A DNA stretch of 64,000 nt from Paradesulfitobacterium ferrireducens (lineage in GTDB: Bacteria > Bacillota > Desulfitobacteriia > Desulfitobacteriales > Desulfitobacteriaceae): positions 1 through 64,000 of the forward strand of contig NZ_JAFLRH010000006.1 of assembly GCF_017310645.1 (NCBI RefSeq), in the 5' to 3' direction. Position 1 is the first letter of the stretch, and each line of letters opens with the position of its first letter. Below are positions 1 through 8,816 of the stretch, one piece after another. The notes below the pieces were generated by a model, which saw nothing but the letters and a program-made list of their open reading frames with translations, was not told the DNA's origin and made no database searches. The translations under genes and the position numbers were made by a program.

Positions 1-62
1 TAAACAGATTGTATGGCATAAAGCGAAGTAGCATTTTTAGACTTGGATATACTAAGCCGCAT
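1..62 (-). CDS. IS transposase, N-terminal start only (runs off the left edge)
   Basis: On the minus strand a GGAGGGG ribosome binding site lies 8 bases before an ATG at 62, and the frame is open to the window edge, reading MRLSISKSKNATSLYAIQSV. This start resembles the N-terminus of IS1634/IS4-type transposases, which typically begin with M-R-x-x-x-x-K-S-K-N and then a beta strand. Only 20 residues are visible, so the family call rests on pattern memory. The gene would be read leftward out of the window. What else it could be: any protein with a similar short N-terminus. Confidence 0.5.
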   Translation of the reverse strand, partial: MRLSISKSKNATSLYAIQSV

Positions 63-150
63 AGCAACAATCCCCTCCAATCCCTTACATTATAACACAT
101 TACGCAAAATTACGCACTAATAATTGAAGAGAATTTGACATTTTTCCAAT

Positions 151-175
151 AAAAAAAGCCCTGTTTTCAAGGCTT
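151..175 (-). terminator. Rho-independent terminator pointing left
   Basis: Read on the minus strand, AAGCC and GGCTT form a 5-bp stem around a 10-base loop, followed directly by a run of seven T. It would stop transcription coming from the right before the IS transposase start. The rest of 176-522 holds no gene that I can support. Confidence 0.45.
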
Positions 176-522
176 GTAGGGATTTCTATATAAACGCAAG
201 TGTCAAAGACCCGGGAAATATTTGGGGAAAGGATTTAATTAGCCCTAAATCTAATGGAATTTTTATGGGCATTCAAAAACCTTAGGGTAAAAAGAATATT
301 TTTTAATTTTATGATTATTATTCCGAAATGGTGAAAATAAGTACAAAATATCAACGGAAGTTAAGGATCAAGATTTCAGATTCACCTTTCACTAACGCTT
401 TGGCGATGAATAGGCGGTTTTTAGTGACGTATGTAAGGGTTGAACTTAATAGACAGAACCGATTATTTGTGCAATAATGCGATTGAGGTTACGATGAGAA
501 AGGGAAATGGGGGCGAAGACTA

Positions 523-933
523 ATGTTGGATGACATCAAGGAACTAGATGACATTGACCGGGGGATTATTAAGCTGCTCTTAGAGAATTCCCGGGTTTCA
601 AACGCTGAAATCGCCCGCAAGGTAAACCTCTCTCGAGTAGCAGTTAGGGATCGCATTCAAAGTCTAACTGAAAGAGGAATCATAGAGCAGTTTACGGTCA
701 TTTTGGATGCTGCGGCACTTGGGCGTCCACTGGCCGCATTTTTTGATATTGAGGTTCAGCCGGAAAAACTAGATGCTGTAGCACAAGAACTAACCAAGCA
801 AGACCATGTAATCATTGTCTATCACATGACCGGGCCAACTTCTCTCCATGTTCATGCCTATTTGCGTGACTCCAGGCATCTCGCTGACCCCCTATGGCCC
901 TGGTCGATCATGTCAAGGGGTACGTGGATATGA
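523..933 (+). pseudogene. Lrp/AsnC-family regulator, 3' end deleted
   Basis: The first 122 codons are a normal Lrp/AsnC protein: a winged helix-turn-helix (about residues 8-60, with LLLENSRVSNAEIARKVNLS and the recognition segment SRVAVRDRIQSL) followed by the start of the RAM effector domain (LHVHAYLRDSRHLAD). Similarity stops after the Asp codon at 886-888. The remaining 14 residues come from the reading of the next gene in the wrong frame, so the second half of the RAM domain, which carries dimer/octamer contacts and ligand binding, is missing. The family is usually about 145-160 residues. Such regulators often sit beside the amino-acid or acyl-CoA genes they control, which fits the synthetase remnant fused to it. 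The product may still bind DNA but is unlikely to assemble or sense ligand normally. Confidence 0.75.
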
Positions 934-2006
934 GCGCGGCAGCCATGGAAGAGCATCATGGGCAAGCCCTCGCCGCAGTGCTGGATGATCCTAATGTGGA
1001 CGGTGTTGTACTTTTGAGTGTTCCGCCAACATTCCTCAAGCCGACCGCGTTGGCCGAGGAAGTTCTCAAAGTGTGCCGCACCAGGCCCAATAAGCCAGTA
1101 TCCGTCTGCCTGATCGGCGGAGAATTTGTCCGGGAGGCATGCCAGCTTCTCGAAAAGGAAGGAGTCCCGACTTATGAAGTTCCTGACCGGGCAGCTAGGG
1201 CAATGTCAAGGATGGTAGAACGTACGCTATATCTACAAACTGAAAAATCTTCCACACAAAGCACTCAAGTACAGAGCAACAGGGATTACAGCCACAAAGT
1301 AATTGCCCAAGCTTTGGCAGCAGGACGCAATCTGCTTGAACATGAAGCTAACGAACTGTTGTCAACTTACGGCATCAGCAGCGCCCGGAGCGCATTAGTG
1401 CAAAGCGAGGACGAAGGGGTCGTTGCCGCAAGCAAAATCGGCTACCCGATTGTCCTAAAGATCGTTTCCCCCGACATCCTGCATAAAAGCGATGCCCAAG
1501 CAGTGAAGGTTAATATTAAGAATGAGGAAGAGTTGCGGTCCGCCTACCGGGAAATTATCTCGAACTCACTCCGGTATAACAAAGACGCCCGTATCGAAGG
1601 GATTCTCGTTTGTGCTATGGCCAAACCAGGCGTCGAGGCTATTATTGGCGCCAAACGTGATTCCCAGTTTGGTCCGGTTGTGATGTTTGGCCTGGGTGGT
1701 ATCTTTGTCGAGGTATTCAAAGATGTTACTTTCCGGGTAGCCCCTGTTTCCCTCGCCGGGGCCCGAGAAATGGTAAGCAGCATTAAAGGATATCCTCTGC
1801 TAAATGGAGCCCGTGGCCGCGAGGTTTGTGACACGGAAAGCTTGGCCCAGATGATTGTCAATGTTGGCAAACTAATGTTGGAATGTCCTGAAGTGTCCGA
1901 GATCGACCTGAACCCAGTTGCGGTCTATGAGCAAGGTCAAGGAGCCTTAGCTTTGGACGCTCGTATAATCCTTGCTGCAAAAAACTTAGGGAATGCCGCG
2001 AAGTAG
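889..2006 (+). pseudogene. ADP-forming acyl/acetyl-CoA synthetase, 5' half deleted
   Basis: The frame is open from an ATG at 894 to 2006 (370 residues) and matches only the C-terminal half of the roughly 700-residue ADP-forming acetate/acyl-CoA ligase family. It contains the end of the ligase-CoA domain (AVLDDPNVDGVVLLSV, residues about 29-45) and a complete ATP-grasp beta-subunit domain (YPIVLKIVSPDILHKSD, about 184-200; EIDLNPVAVYEQG near the C-terminus). The N-terminal CoA-binding Rossmann domain and the phospho-His domain are absent. There is no ribosome binding site before the ATG, and an in-frame stop lies at 885-887. The join to the Lrp gene falls at about 888/889. The gene is inferred to be non-functional as a synthetase. 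Confidence 0.8.
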
Positions 2007-2026
2007 AAGCGTGATGGGAGGAGACA

Positions 2027-2370
2027 GTGGGGATGATATTTGCCACTGATGAAGACAAGCTGGCCGCTTTAGGTTATTCAGCACAGTTCCTCAAAAACCT
2101 TTTTCCCGTCGATTGTATGGTGGCAGTGACAGACTGCAAGAAATTTGTAGCTTATTATCCTGGAAAAAAGATTGACATTAAAGCTCAGTGGGGCAAATAA
2201 CCGAAATCCTTAAAAAGACTTACGAGGGCATGAGCGCAATAACAGCTTCCATTGATAAAACCCAAGAAATCGCGTTTAACCAGGCTGCAAGCAGCCAAGA
2301 GATCTCCGCTTCCATGGAGGAGCTAGCTGCTTTGGCGCAAAAACTTTTGTCCGCAGCCAGGATTCTCTAA
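2027..2370 (+). pseudogene. Methyl-accepting chemotaxis protein with large internal deletion
   Basis: A good ribosome binding site (GGGAGGA, 2016-2022) precedes GTG 2027 / ATG 2033. The first frame encodes MIFATDEDKLAALGYSAQFL and then AYYPGKKIDIKAQ, an N-terminal region seen in chemotaxis receptors of this group, and stops at 2200. Near 2187 the sequence changes frame and becomes the signalling tail (VGQITEIL, then NQAASSQEISASMEEL, residues of the C-terminal coiled coil), ending at 2370. The ligand-binding, membrane and most HAMP/signalling parts are missing, and the two ends are joined out of frame. It cannot act as a receptor. A second receptor fragment (Cache part) lies at about 22.5 kb. 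Confidence 0.7.
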
Positions 2371-2495
2371 GTACCGAACTTTGGCTCAGCAAAACATGAC
2401 AACCTTAATAAATCAGTTACCCTCTTTATGTATAGAAACGAATTTGCGATTTGGGTTGGTCCTTTTGCTTCCGCTCGCTCGTAGTAGTCCCTTAA

Positions 2496-2711
2496 ATGGC
2501 GGCCCACATCCATCAGCATCGTCAAACGCTGTGGTCCTACGACCATGCAGCGATGGACAGAGTAATCCTGCCATATGTCCGGGAACCGGAGGGCAAATTT
2601 GGTGAAGTGACAGAAGTTCAGTGGGCAATGGCTACCCGTTTCAAACCGGATACGGACATCGTTTTGCTGCCAAAATGTTTTGGGCACGAGTTAAACCCGT
2701 CTACAGAATAA
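2496..2711 (+). pseudogene. UbiD-family decarboxylase, C-terminal fragment
   Basis: The last part of this 71-residue frame (VQWAMATRFKPDTDIVLLP, then HELNPSTE) has the form of the C-terminus of UbiD-type prenylated-FMN decarboxylases, where a V-E-W-A-I-A-T-R-x-Q-A-D-x-D segment is followed by a Pro-rich tail. The first 35 residues may belong to the same protein. Everything upstream is missing and no ribosome binding site is present, so I call it a remnant. The flavin prenyltransferase UbiX that would supply its cofactor is intact at 21.8 kb. Bases 2371-2495 before it show nothing recognisable. Confidence 0.5.
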
Positions 2712-2793
2712 CAAACTATTGGGGGTTGTACCCACAAAGTTTCGACAGGGTTGTATCATCCGATAGTATATACTGTATTCATTCTGGAGATAA

Positions 2794-2822
2794 TTGATTT
2801 TTAACTCTGGAATAACTATAAT
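2794..2822 (+). promoter_or_regulatory. Sigma-A type promoter for glnN
   Basis: TTGATT (2794-2799) and TATAAT (2817-2822) are separated by exactly 17 bases. Transcription would start near 2829, upstream of a terminator-like hairpin in the glnN leader. Confidence 0.6.
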
Positions 2823-2842
2823 TAAGAAAAATCACTCAAAGC

Positions 2843-2879
2843 AACGGCGCTTTAGATTTTACTAGAGTAGCCGTTTTTT
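2843..2879 (+). terminator. Leader terminator (possible attenuator) before glnN
   Basis: AACGGC (2843-2848) pairs with GCCGTT (2870-2875), with extra weak pairing inside, and is followed by an unbroken T run (2874-2879) and more T. It lies between the predicted glnN promoter and the glnN start, so it would cut off glnN unless antitermination occurs. Nitrogen-assimilation genes of some Clostridia are controlled by ANTAR-type antiterminators at such leaders; whether that applies here is inference. Confidence 0.6.
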
Positions 2880-2969
2880 CTTGTTTTTTGGGGGTGATTC
2901 CGCGAGTCTACATAATAGCCCTCGGAAGATAATTCGAGAGCGTTATACCAATAAGGGAGGAAAAGAGAA

Positions 2970-5066
2970 ATGGATATTTTTGGGTCTAATGTTTTCAACG
3001 ACCAAGTAATGAAGGAACGGCTACCAAAAAACGTCTACAAATCTTTGCGCAACACAATTGATAATGGTTTGCCTTTGGATCCGGCTGTGGCTGATGTAGT
3101 GGCCAATGCCCTCAAGGATTGGGCCATTGAGAAAGGGGCTACTCATTTCACTCATTGGTTTCAACCGATGACAGGTATTACAGCAGAGAAACACGATTCA
3201 TTTATTTCCCCGACTTCTGATGGCCGGGTGATTATGGAGTTTTCCGGCAAAGAGTTAATTAAGGGAGAACCGGATGCATCTTCGTTCCCTAGTGGTGGTT
3301 TAAGGGCTACCTTCGAGGCTAGAGGCTACACAGCATGGGATTGCACATCGCCCGCTTTTCTTAAAGACGACGGTGGTGTGGTTACGTTGTGCATTCCAAC
3401 CGCTTTTTGTTCGTATAATGGGGAAGCATTAGACCAAAAGACTCCTCTGCTTAGGTCAATGGAGGCTCTTTCCAACCAAGCGCTGCGCGTTCTACGTTCG
3501 TTCGGCAATACTACAGCCAATCGGGTAGTGAGCACTGTAGGTCCGGAGCAGGAGTACTTCTTGATTGATAAGAAGTTTTTTGAGAAGAGACTGGACCTTA
3601 TGCTCACCGGACGTACTCTCTTCGGGGCTAAACCGCCTAAAGGCCAGGAGTTAGAGGATCAATACTTTGGCAGCATTAAAGAGCGGGTTGCTGCCTACAT
3701 GAAAGAATTAAATACGGAGTTGTGGAAACTGGGGATTCTGGCCAAGACTCAGCATAACGAAGTAGCACCGGGACAGTTCGAGATTGCTCCTATTTTTGCC
3801 AGCACAAATATTGCCACCGACCATAATCAACTCGTGATGGATGTCATGAAAAAAGTCGCCCTGCGCCATGATCTTGTGTGTCTTTTGCACGAGAAGCCGT
3901 TTGCCGGTGTGAATGGTTCCGGTAAACATAACAACTGGTCCATGTCTACTAATGACGGCCAAAACCTGTTGGAGCCAGGCAACAATCCTCATGAGAATGC
4001 CCAATTCTTGACTTTCCTATCTGCCGTAATTAAGGCTGTTGACGATTACGCCGATTTGTTAAGGGCTTCAGCAGCCAATGCAGGCAATGATCACCGGTTA
4101 GGAGCCAATGAAGCACCTCCGGCTATCATCTCCATTTTCCTGGGTGATCAATTATCCGATATTATTGACCAGCTGGCCAATGGTGGTGCGAAAGATTCTA
4201 AACAGGGCGGCACGATTAACGTCGGTGTAAGTACCTTACCGATACTGAAAAAGGATTCGACTGACCGGAACCGTACTTCGCCCTTTGCCTTTACCGGAAA
4301 TAAATTTGAATTCCGCATGGTACCATCATCCCTATCCATTTCCGGACCGAACATTGTTCTCAATACAATTGTTGCTGAAGTATTAAGCCAGATCGCCGAT
4401 CGCCTGGAGAATACCAAGGATTTTGATATGGAATTAAAAGCTATTCTGAAAGAAATTGCTGTCAATCATAAGCGGATTGTGTTCGATGGCAACAATTACA
4501 CAGAGGAATGGGTCGCGGAAGCGGAAAAGAGAGGGTTGCCGCACATTCGCTCCATGGTCGATGCGATTCCAGCTTTTATTACGGAAAAGGCTATTAATCT
4601 CTTTAGCAAACATGGAGTTTTCAGCAAAACGGAATTGCATTCGCGCTACGAAATTCGTCTGGAACAATATTGCAAGCAGATTAACATTGAGGCTCTCACT
4701 ATGATCAACATGGGCAAGCGCCAAATCCTACCTGCTGTCTTAAAATATGTTGGGAGCTTGGCTGACTCGTTAATTGCGGTTAAGAATGCCGGAGCAGGTG
4801 CTGATATCTCTGTGCAAGAAGGCCTTTTGAAAGAAATTTCAGGGTTGATGGCTTCTATGAAGCAAAGGCTTGCCAACTTGGAATTGGTAACTGATGAGGC
4901 CAACAATTTAGAAGGTGATGACATCTTCGAAAAAGGTAAATTCTATCGTGATTTTGTTTTCACTGCAATGCAATCTCTTCGCCAAGATATTGACCAGTTG
5001 GAGAATCTAGTCGATGCAGACCTGTGGCCAGTACCAACCTACGCTCAAATGCTCTTTATGCTGTAA
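2970..5066 (+). CDS. glnN: Glutamine synthetase type III
   Basis: This makes glutamine from glutamate, ammonia and ATP in the cytoplasm. At 698 residues it has the length of the GSIII family and begins with the typical [11 protein letters not shown] start. GSIII signatures visible include [20 protein letters not shown] (about residue 105), [10 protein letters not shown] (about 190), the substrate-binding run [13 protein letters not shown] (about 262-274), [14 protein letters not shown] (about 310) and the conserved C-terminal half with FRMVPSS. The start ATG follows a clear GGGAGGAAAAG ribosome binding site. It is a single-gene unit with its own promoter, a leader terminator and a strong downstream hairpin. 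No glnB or amt gene is adjacent. Identification is secure; physiological regulation is inferred only from the leader. Confidence 0.95.
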   Translation: MDIFGSNVFNDQVMKERLPKNVYKSLRNTIDNGLPLDPAVADVVANALKDWAIEKGATHFTHWFQPMTGITAEKHDSFISPTSDGRVIMEFSGKELIKGEPDASSFPSGGLRATFEARGYTAWDCTSPAFLKDDGGVVTLCIPTAFCSYNGEALDQKTPLLRSMEALSNQALRVLRSFGNTTANRVVSTVGPEQEYFLIDKKFFEKRLDLMLTGRTLFGAKPPKGQELEDQYFGSIKERVAAYMKELNTELWKLGILAKTQHNEVAPGQFEIAPIFASTNIATDHNQLVMDVMKKVALRHDLVCLLHEKPFAGVNGSGKHNNWSMSTNDGQNLLEPGNNPHENAQFLTFLSAVIKAVDDYADLLRASAANAGNDHRLGANEAPPAIISIFLGDQLSDIIDQLANGGAKDSKQGGTINVGVSTLPILKKDSTDRNRTSPFAFTGNKFEFRMVPSSLSISGPNIVLNTIVAEVLSQIADRLENTKDFDMELKAILKEIAVNHKRIVFDGNNYTEEWVAEAEKRGLPHIRSMVDAIPAFITEKAINLFSKHGVFSKTELHSRYEIRLEQYCKQINIEALTMINMGKRQILPAVLKYVGSLADSLIAVKNAGAGADISVQEGLLKEISGLMASMKQRLANLELVTDEANNLEGDDIFEKGKFYRDFVFTAMQSLRQDIDQLENLVDADLWPVPTYAQMLFML

Positions 5067-5092
5067 CTAAACTCGCTACTCGGAAGTGTTTT

Positions 5093-5128
5093 TACCCCAA
5101 GGCTTGGAATTCGACCAGCCTTGGGGTA
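5093..5128 (+). terminator. glnN terminator hairpin, overlapping the kdpD promoter
   Basis: A perfect 12-bp stem (TACCCCAAGGCT with AGCCTTGGGGTA) surrounds a 12-base loop, followed by a short T-rich stretch. Its last two bases begin the TAGACTAT box of the kdpD promoter. A closely similar hairpin follows the transporter gene at 10762-10798. Confidence 0.65.
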
Positions 5129-5158
5129 GACTATTTTTATGGGTTTTAGGGCTATAAT
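5127..5158 (+). promoter_or_regulatory. kdpDE promoter with predicted KdpE-type element
   Basis: TAGACTAT (5127-5134), TTTATGG (5136-5142) and TATAATA (5153-5159) occur with exactly the same spacing as in the promoter of the downstream potassium transporter (8726-8758). There is no good -35 box, as expected for an activated promoter. A transcription start near 5165 supports placing the kdpD start at 5210 rather than 5174. Confidence 0.6.
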
Positions 5159-5209
5159 AAGTCGGAATTCGTAATGTTCGCATTACCAGTAAAGCTGGGT
5201 GATATAGAG

Positions 5210-7945
5210 ATGATGAAAGAGACACGGGCTGATCCGGATGAGCTTCTAGCCAGTATAGAAAAAGAGGGCCATGGAAAGATAACGGTATTTCTGGGCGCGG
5301 CAGCTGGAGTGGGTAAGACCTATGCCATGTTGGAGGCGGCGCAGGAAAGATTGGCCGAAGGCGTGGATGTGGTGATTGGGTTGGTCGAAACTCACGGCAG
5401 AGCTGAAACAGAGGCCTTACTTGATGGACTTCCGGTGATACCGCTAAAAATGCTGGACTACAGGGGCAGAACATTTAAAGAAATAGACTTGGATGCCGTC
5501 ATATCGCGTCACCCTCAATTGGCCTTAGTGGATGAGTTAGCCCATACCAATATACCAGGTTCCCGTCATACAAATCGTTACCAGGATGTGGAAGAGTTAT
5601 TGGCTGCCGGCATCAATGTGTATACCACCCTGAATATTCAACATCTGGAGAGCCTGAATGATGTCGTTGCTCAAATTACCGGAGTCAGGGTGCGTGAAAC
5701 AGTCCCGGATAAGGTGCTGGAAACGGCATCCCAAATCCAAATGGTTGATATTACGCCTGAAGAGCTAATTCAGAGGCTCAAAGAAGGCAAAGTTTACGTA
5801 CCCGGACAAGCGGCTGAGGCTATGAAGAAATTCTTTCGTCCGGGGAACATAAATGCCCTGCGGGAAATGTCCCTCCGTTATACAGCCAAGCGGGTGGATA
5901 GCCAGTTAGAATCATATATGCGGGTTCATGGCATTGCCGGTCCCTGGCCTTCGGGAGAGAAATTAATGGTTTGTGTAAGCGGCAGTCCTTTTTCCGCTCG
6001 TCTTATCCGAACGGCCAAGCGAATGGCAACCCGACAGAATGCTGAATGGCTGGCTGTCTACGTAGAAACTTCTGATCGCATGTCCAAGAGTGAGGCTGAC
6101 AAGGACTCTATGGCCAAAAACTTGCGGATGGCCGAAAAACTTGGTGCGGAAATTGTTGGTCTTTATGGGGATGACGTAGCAGAAGAGATTCTGGCGCTGG
6201 CCCGAAAACGTAATGTTTCTCAAATTATAATTGGCAAACCGGATCGTACCCGTTTTAGGGAGTTGCTCCACGGCTCCATCGTCGATAAAGTAATTCGGCA
6301 CAGTCACGGCATTAGCATACATGTTATATCAGGACAGCGCGAAAGAGCTGAACGAAAGCCTGATAAGATTGTAACCCAAGAAGGAAGAAAAACGGTTAAC
6401 CGTCCCGTGCAAAAGAAGCATTCATACGTACCTTATCTAATGTCCTTTCTTATGATGGTGGCTTTGACAGTTGTTACTACTCCGCTTAAGTCATTTCTAG
6501 GACCAGTCAATATTTCTATGCTCTATCTGCTTCCTGTTCTTCTCAGCGCAGCCCGCTGGGGCCGTTTGCCTGCCATTGTTACCGCAGGACTGGGTGTTGT
6601 CATCTTTGACTTTTTCTTCGTTCCGCCTTTCTATACCTTTACAGTCGATGATTTCCGTTATGTTATTAGCTTTGCCATATTAATGACAGTAGGTTTTGTT
6701 ACCGGGACCCTTTCTGACCGATTGAGAAACCGGATCAGTTTTTCCCGAGACCGTGAACAGCAGGTTTCCACCTTATACTCCCTTAGCCGTGATCTTACGG
6801 CTGTCGATAAATTGGATAGGGTCCTGGAAAGCATAGCTCGCAAGATCGCTGAAACTCTCGACGGTCAGGTTGTTCTGCTTTTGCCTGATGATAAAGGAAA
6901 ACTTGTCTTGCGGCAGAGTTCATGTTCCGAACATTTCCTGAGTGATAGTGAACTGGCGGTGGCGACCTGGGTTTATGAAAGAGGGCAAAAAGCCGGACAA
7001 GGAACCGAAACCTTAGGCTTAGCTAAAGCGTTATACTTGCCATTATCCACGGAACAGGGAACGCAAGGGGTCTTGGGGATTTGCTTCAATGCTACAGAAA
7101 CAGGAGATCAGGTTAACTCCGAACAAATTCGTTTTTTAGATGCTTTCGCCGGGCTGGCAGCAATGGCAATTAACAGAATAAAACTGGCAGACGAAGCCAG
7201 GCAGGTCCACGCCTTGGCAGAGTCAGAACGGCTGCGAACGGCATTATTCAACTCATTATCCCATGACTTGCGTACTCCTCTAGCATCAATCATTGGTGCG
7301 GTTACCGGACTCTTAGAAGACCATGACGCCGTGTACTCTCCCGATGCTCGTCATGATCTATTGCAAACCATTCTTCAAGGAGCGGAAAGAATGAACCGCT
7401 TTGTGAATAACCTCTTAGACATGGCTCGCCTGGAAAGCGGAATGCTCAAGTTAAATAAAAACTGGTGTGATATTCAGGATATTATCGGAGTAGCGGTAAA
7501 CCGGTTAGGGGTTGTCCTTGCCAAACGCCCGCTTGATATTAATATCCCTGCAGGCTTGTCTTTGGTCCAAGCCGACTATGTTTTGATCGAACAAGTACTG
7601 GTCAATTTACTGGAAAATGCAGTTAAGTACTCTGAGCCAGACAGCAAAATAACGATAGCTGTCCGTAAAGAACCAATGGACATCGAAATCGCGGTAGCCA
7701 ACCAGGGTAACCGTATTCCTGAGGCCGATTTAAGCAAGGTTTTTGACAAGTTCTACCGGTTGAGCTCCCCGCTCCAAGTGAGTGGATCCGGTCTAGGCTT
7801 AGCGATCTGTAAAGGAATTGTCGAAGCTCATAACGGTGATATTTGGGCCGAGAACAACGAGCTTGGTGGTGTAACGATTACATTTACTTTGCCCTTAAGT
7901 GACGAACTCTCTGATAAAGTTTCTAAGATAGAAGAGGAAGATTAG
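5210..7945 (+). CDS. kdpD: KdpD-type potassium/turgor sensor histidine kinase
   Basis: Membrane sensor kinase, 911 residues from ATG 5210. Domains in order: N-terminal KdpD domain with Walker A GAAAGVGKT (29-37), USP domain (about 250-375), DUF4118 four-helix membrane segment (about 405-515), GAF-like region (about 540-660), HisKA with SHDLRTP (phospho-His about 685), and HATPase (ENAVKYSE and GSGLGLAICKG boxes). The USP domain has C255-x-S-x-S, then 20 residues, then WLAVY, which matches the c-di-AMP motif reported for Staphylococcus KdpD except W for F. I chose 5210 because GGGTGAT lies 7 bases upstream and the promoter ends at 5158. Only one base separates it from kdpE. No kdpFABC pump genes follow, so its main target here is probably the KimA-like transporter. 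Confidence 0.93.
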   Translation: MMKETRADPDELLASIEKEGHGKITVFLGAAAGVGKTYAMLEAAQERLAEGVDVVIGLVETHGRAETEALLDGLPVIPLKMLDYRGRTFKEIDLDAVISRHPQLALVDELAHTNIPGSRHTNRYQDVEELLAAGINVYTTLNIQHLESLNDVVAQITGVRVRETVPDKVLETASQIQMVDITPEELIQRLKEGKVYVPGQAAEAMKKFFRPGNINALREMSLRYTAKRVDSQLESYMRVHGIAGPWPSGEKLMVCVSGSPFSARLIRTAKRMATRQNAEWLAVYVETSDRMSKSEADKDSMAKNLRMAEKLGAEIVGLYGDDVAEEILALARKRNVSQIIIGKPDRTRFRELLHGSIVDKVIRHSHGISIHVISGQRERAERKPDKIVTQEGRKTVNRPVQKKHSYVPYLMSFLMMVALTVVTTPLKSFLGPVNISMLYLLPVLLSAARWGRLPAIVTAGLGVVIFDFFFVPPFYTFTVDDFRYVISFAILMTVGFVTGTLSDRLRNRISFSRDREQQVSTLYSLSRDLTAVDKLDRVLESIARKIAETLDGQVVLLLPDDKGKLVLRQSSCSEHFLSDSELAVATWVYERGQKAGQGTETLGLAKALYLPLSTEQGTQGVLGICFNATETGDQVNSEQIRFLDAFAGLAAMAINRIKLADEARQVHALAESERLRTALFNSLSHDLRTPLASIIGAVTGLLEDHDAVYSPDARHDLLQTILQGAERMNRFVNNLLDMARLESGMLKLNKNWCDIQDIIGVAVNRLGVVLAKRPLDINIPAGLSLVQADYVLIEQVLVNLLENAVKYSEPDSKITIAVRKEPMDIEIAVANQGNRIPEADLSKVFDKFYRLSSPLQVSGSGLGLAICKGIVEAHNGDIWAENNELGGVTITFTLPLSDELSDKVSKIEEED

Positions 7946-7946
7946 G

Positions 7947-8630
7947 ATGGATAAGAAGGGACAGCGCATTTTAATCATTGATGATGAAACCCAAATTCGC
8001 AGGTTTTTGCGGGTTAGCCTGACCAGCCATGGGTATGATGTAAGAGATGTTGGAACCGGTCAAGCCGGCTTAGATGAGGTTGTCTCATTTGGCCCTGAAC
8101 TAGTCATTTTAGATCTAGGCCTGCCTGATATGAGTGGCATAGAAGTGTTAACCCAGATACGGGCTTGGTCCAAGGTTCCTATCATCATTCTTTCAGTTAA
8201 GGAACAGGAGACAGACAAGATTATGGCTCTGGACAATGGAGCCGATGACTATGTGACAAAGCCTTTCGGGATGGGGGAATTACTCGCCCGGATGCGGGCG
8301 GCCTTGCGTCATACGGCGGTAGCTGGAGAAGAACCGGTATTAAGGTTCGATAACTTAGTGATTGACCTGCCGCACCGTCAGATTAAAGTCGCCGGTGAAG
8401 AAATTAAACTAACTCCGATTGAATATGAGCTGGTAAAAAATTTGGCTCTTCATGCGGGTAAAGTCTTAACCCATAAGTTTCTCCTGCGTACAGTTTGGGG
8501 ACCGGCGTATGAAAATGACATTCAATATTTGCGGGTCTTTATGGGACAAATTAGACGCAAAATTGAGACTGACCCATCTCGGCCACGCCATATTATCACA
8601 GAACCGGGGGTTGGCTACCGGTTATTATGA
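7947..8630 (+). CDS. kdpE: KdpE response regulator (OmpR family)
   Basis: A 227-residue DNA-binding regulator phosphorylated by KdpD. The receiver domain shows the acidic pair (IIDDE, residues 10-14), phospho-acceptor Asp56 in LVILDLGLPD, and the conserved VTKPF lysine. The C-terminal OmpR/PhoB winged helix includes LTPIEYELVKNLALHAGKVL and ends with the usual VGYRL. It follows kdpD by one base, so the pair is co-transcribed and probably translationally coupled. Its likely targets are the TTTATG-bearing promoters in front of kdpD (autoregulation) and of the transporter at 8817; that link is inferred from shared sequence. Confidence 0.93.
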   Translation: MDKKGQRILIIDDETQIRRFLRVSLTSHGYDVRDVGTGQAGLDEVVSFGPELVILDLGLPDMSGIEVLTQIRAWSKVPIIILSVKEQETDKIMALDNGADDYVTKPFGMGELLARMRAALRHTAVAGEEPVLRFDNLVIDLPHRQIKVAGEEIKLTPIEYELVKNLALHAGKVLTHKFLLRTVWGPAYENDIQYLRVFMGQIRRKIETDPSRPRHIITEPGVGYRLL

Positions 8631-8680
8631 AAATCTCCATATCCAGATATCCGTCCAAGATCATTGATTACTATGGTTTC

Positions 8681-8757
8681 TTTATGCTTCCTTTATGTTT
8701 TCTTTATGCTTTTAGCCTTTTTCTTTAGACTATCTTTATGGCATTTGGAGCTATAAT
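8681..8757 (+). promoter_or_regulatory. KdpE-type tandem boxes and promoter of the K+ transporter
   Basis: TTTATG occurs at 8681, 8692 and 8703, each exactly 11 bases apart, so the boxes lie on one face of the helix. TTTAGA (8724) and TTTATG (8735) form another pair with 11-base spacing. The latter lies inside the module TAGACTAT-n-TTTATGG-n10-TATAATA that is also found before kdpD; the -10 is 8752-8757. The enteric KdpE site is TTTATA-N5-TTTACA, the same hexamer-plus-5 geometry. The -35 region is poor, consistent with an activator. Confidence 0.6.
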
Positions 8758-8816
8758 ATTGGAGCATTGATGAAAAGATAAATAAAAAGTCTAAAGGAAA
8801 AGGACGGAGTATTTTT

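Noticed and set aside
176-522. IS terminal inverted repeat near the left edge
   Set aside because: TGTCAAA-like words occur but the other IS end is outside the window, so no pair could be established.
2367-2687. 106-residue minus-strand frame over the UbiD remnant
   Set aside because: The opposite strand carries the recognisable UbiD C-terminus; this frame has no ribosome site or known motif.
5174-5209. Upstream ATG for kdpD at 5174
   Set aside because: It lies only about 10 bases after the expected transcription start and has no ribosome site, while ATG 5210 has GGGTGAT at good spacing.
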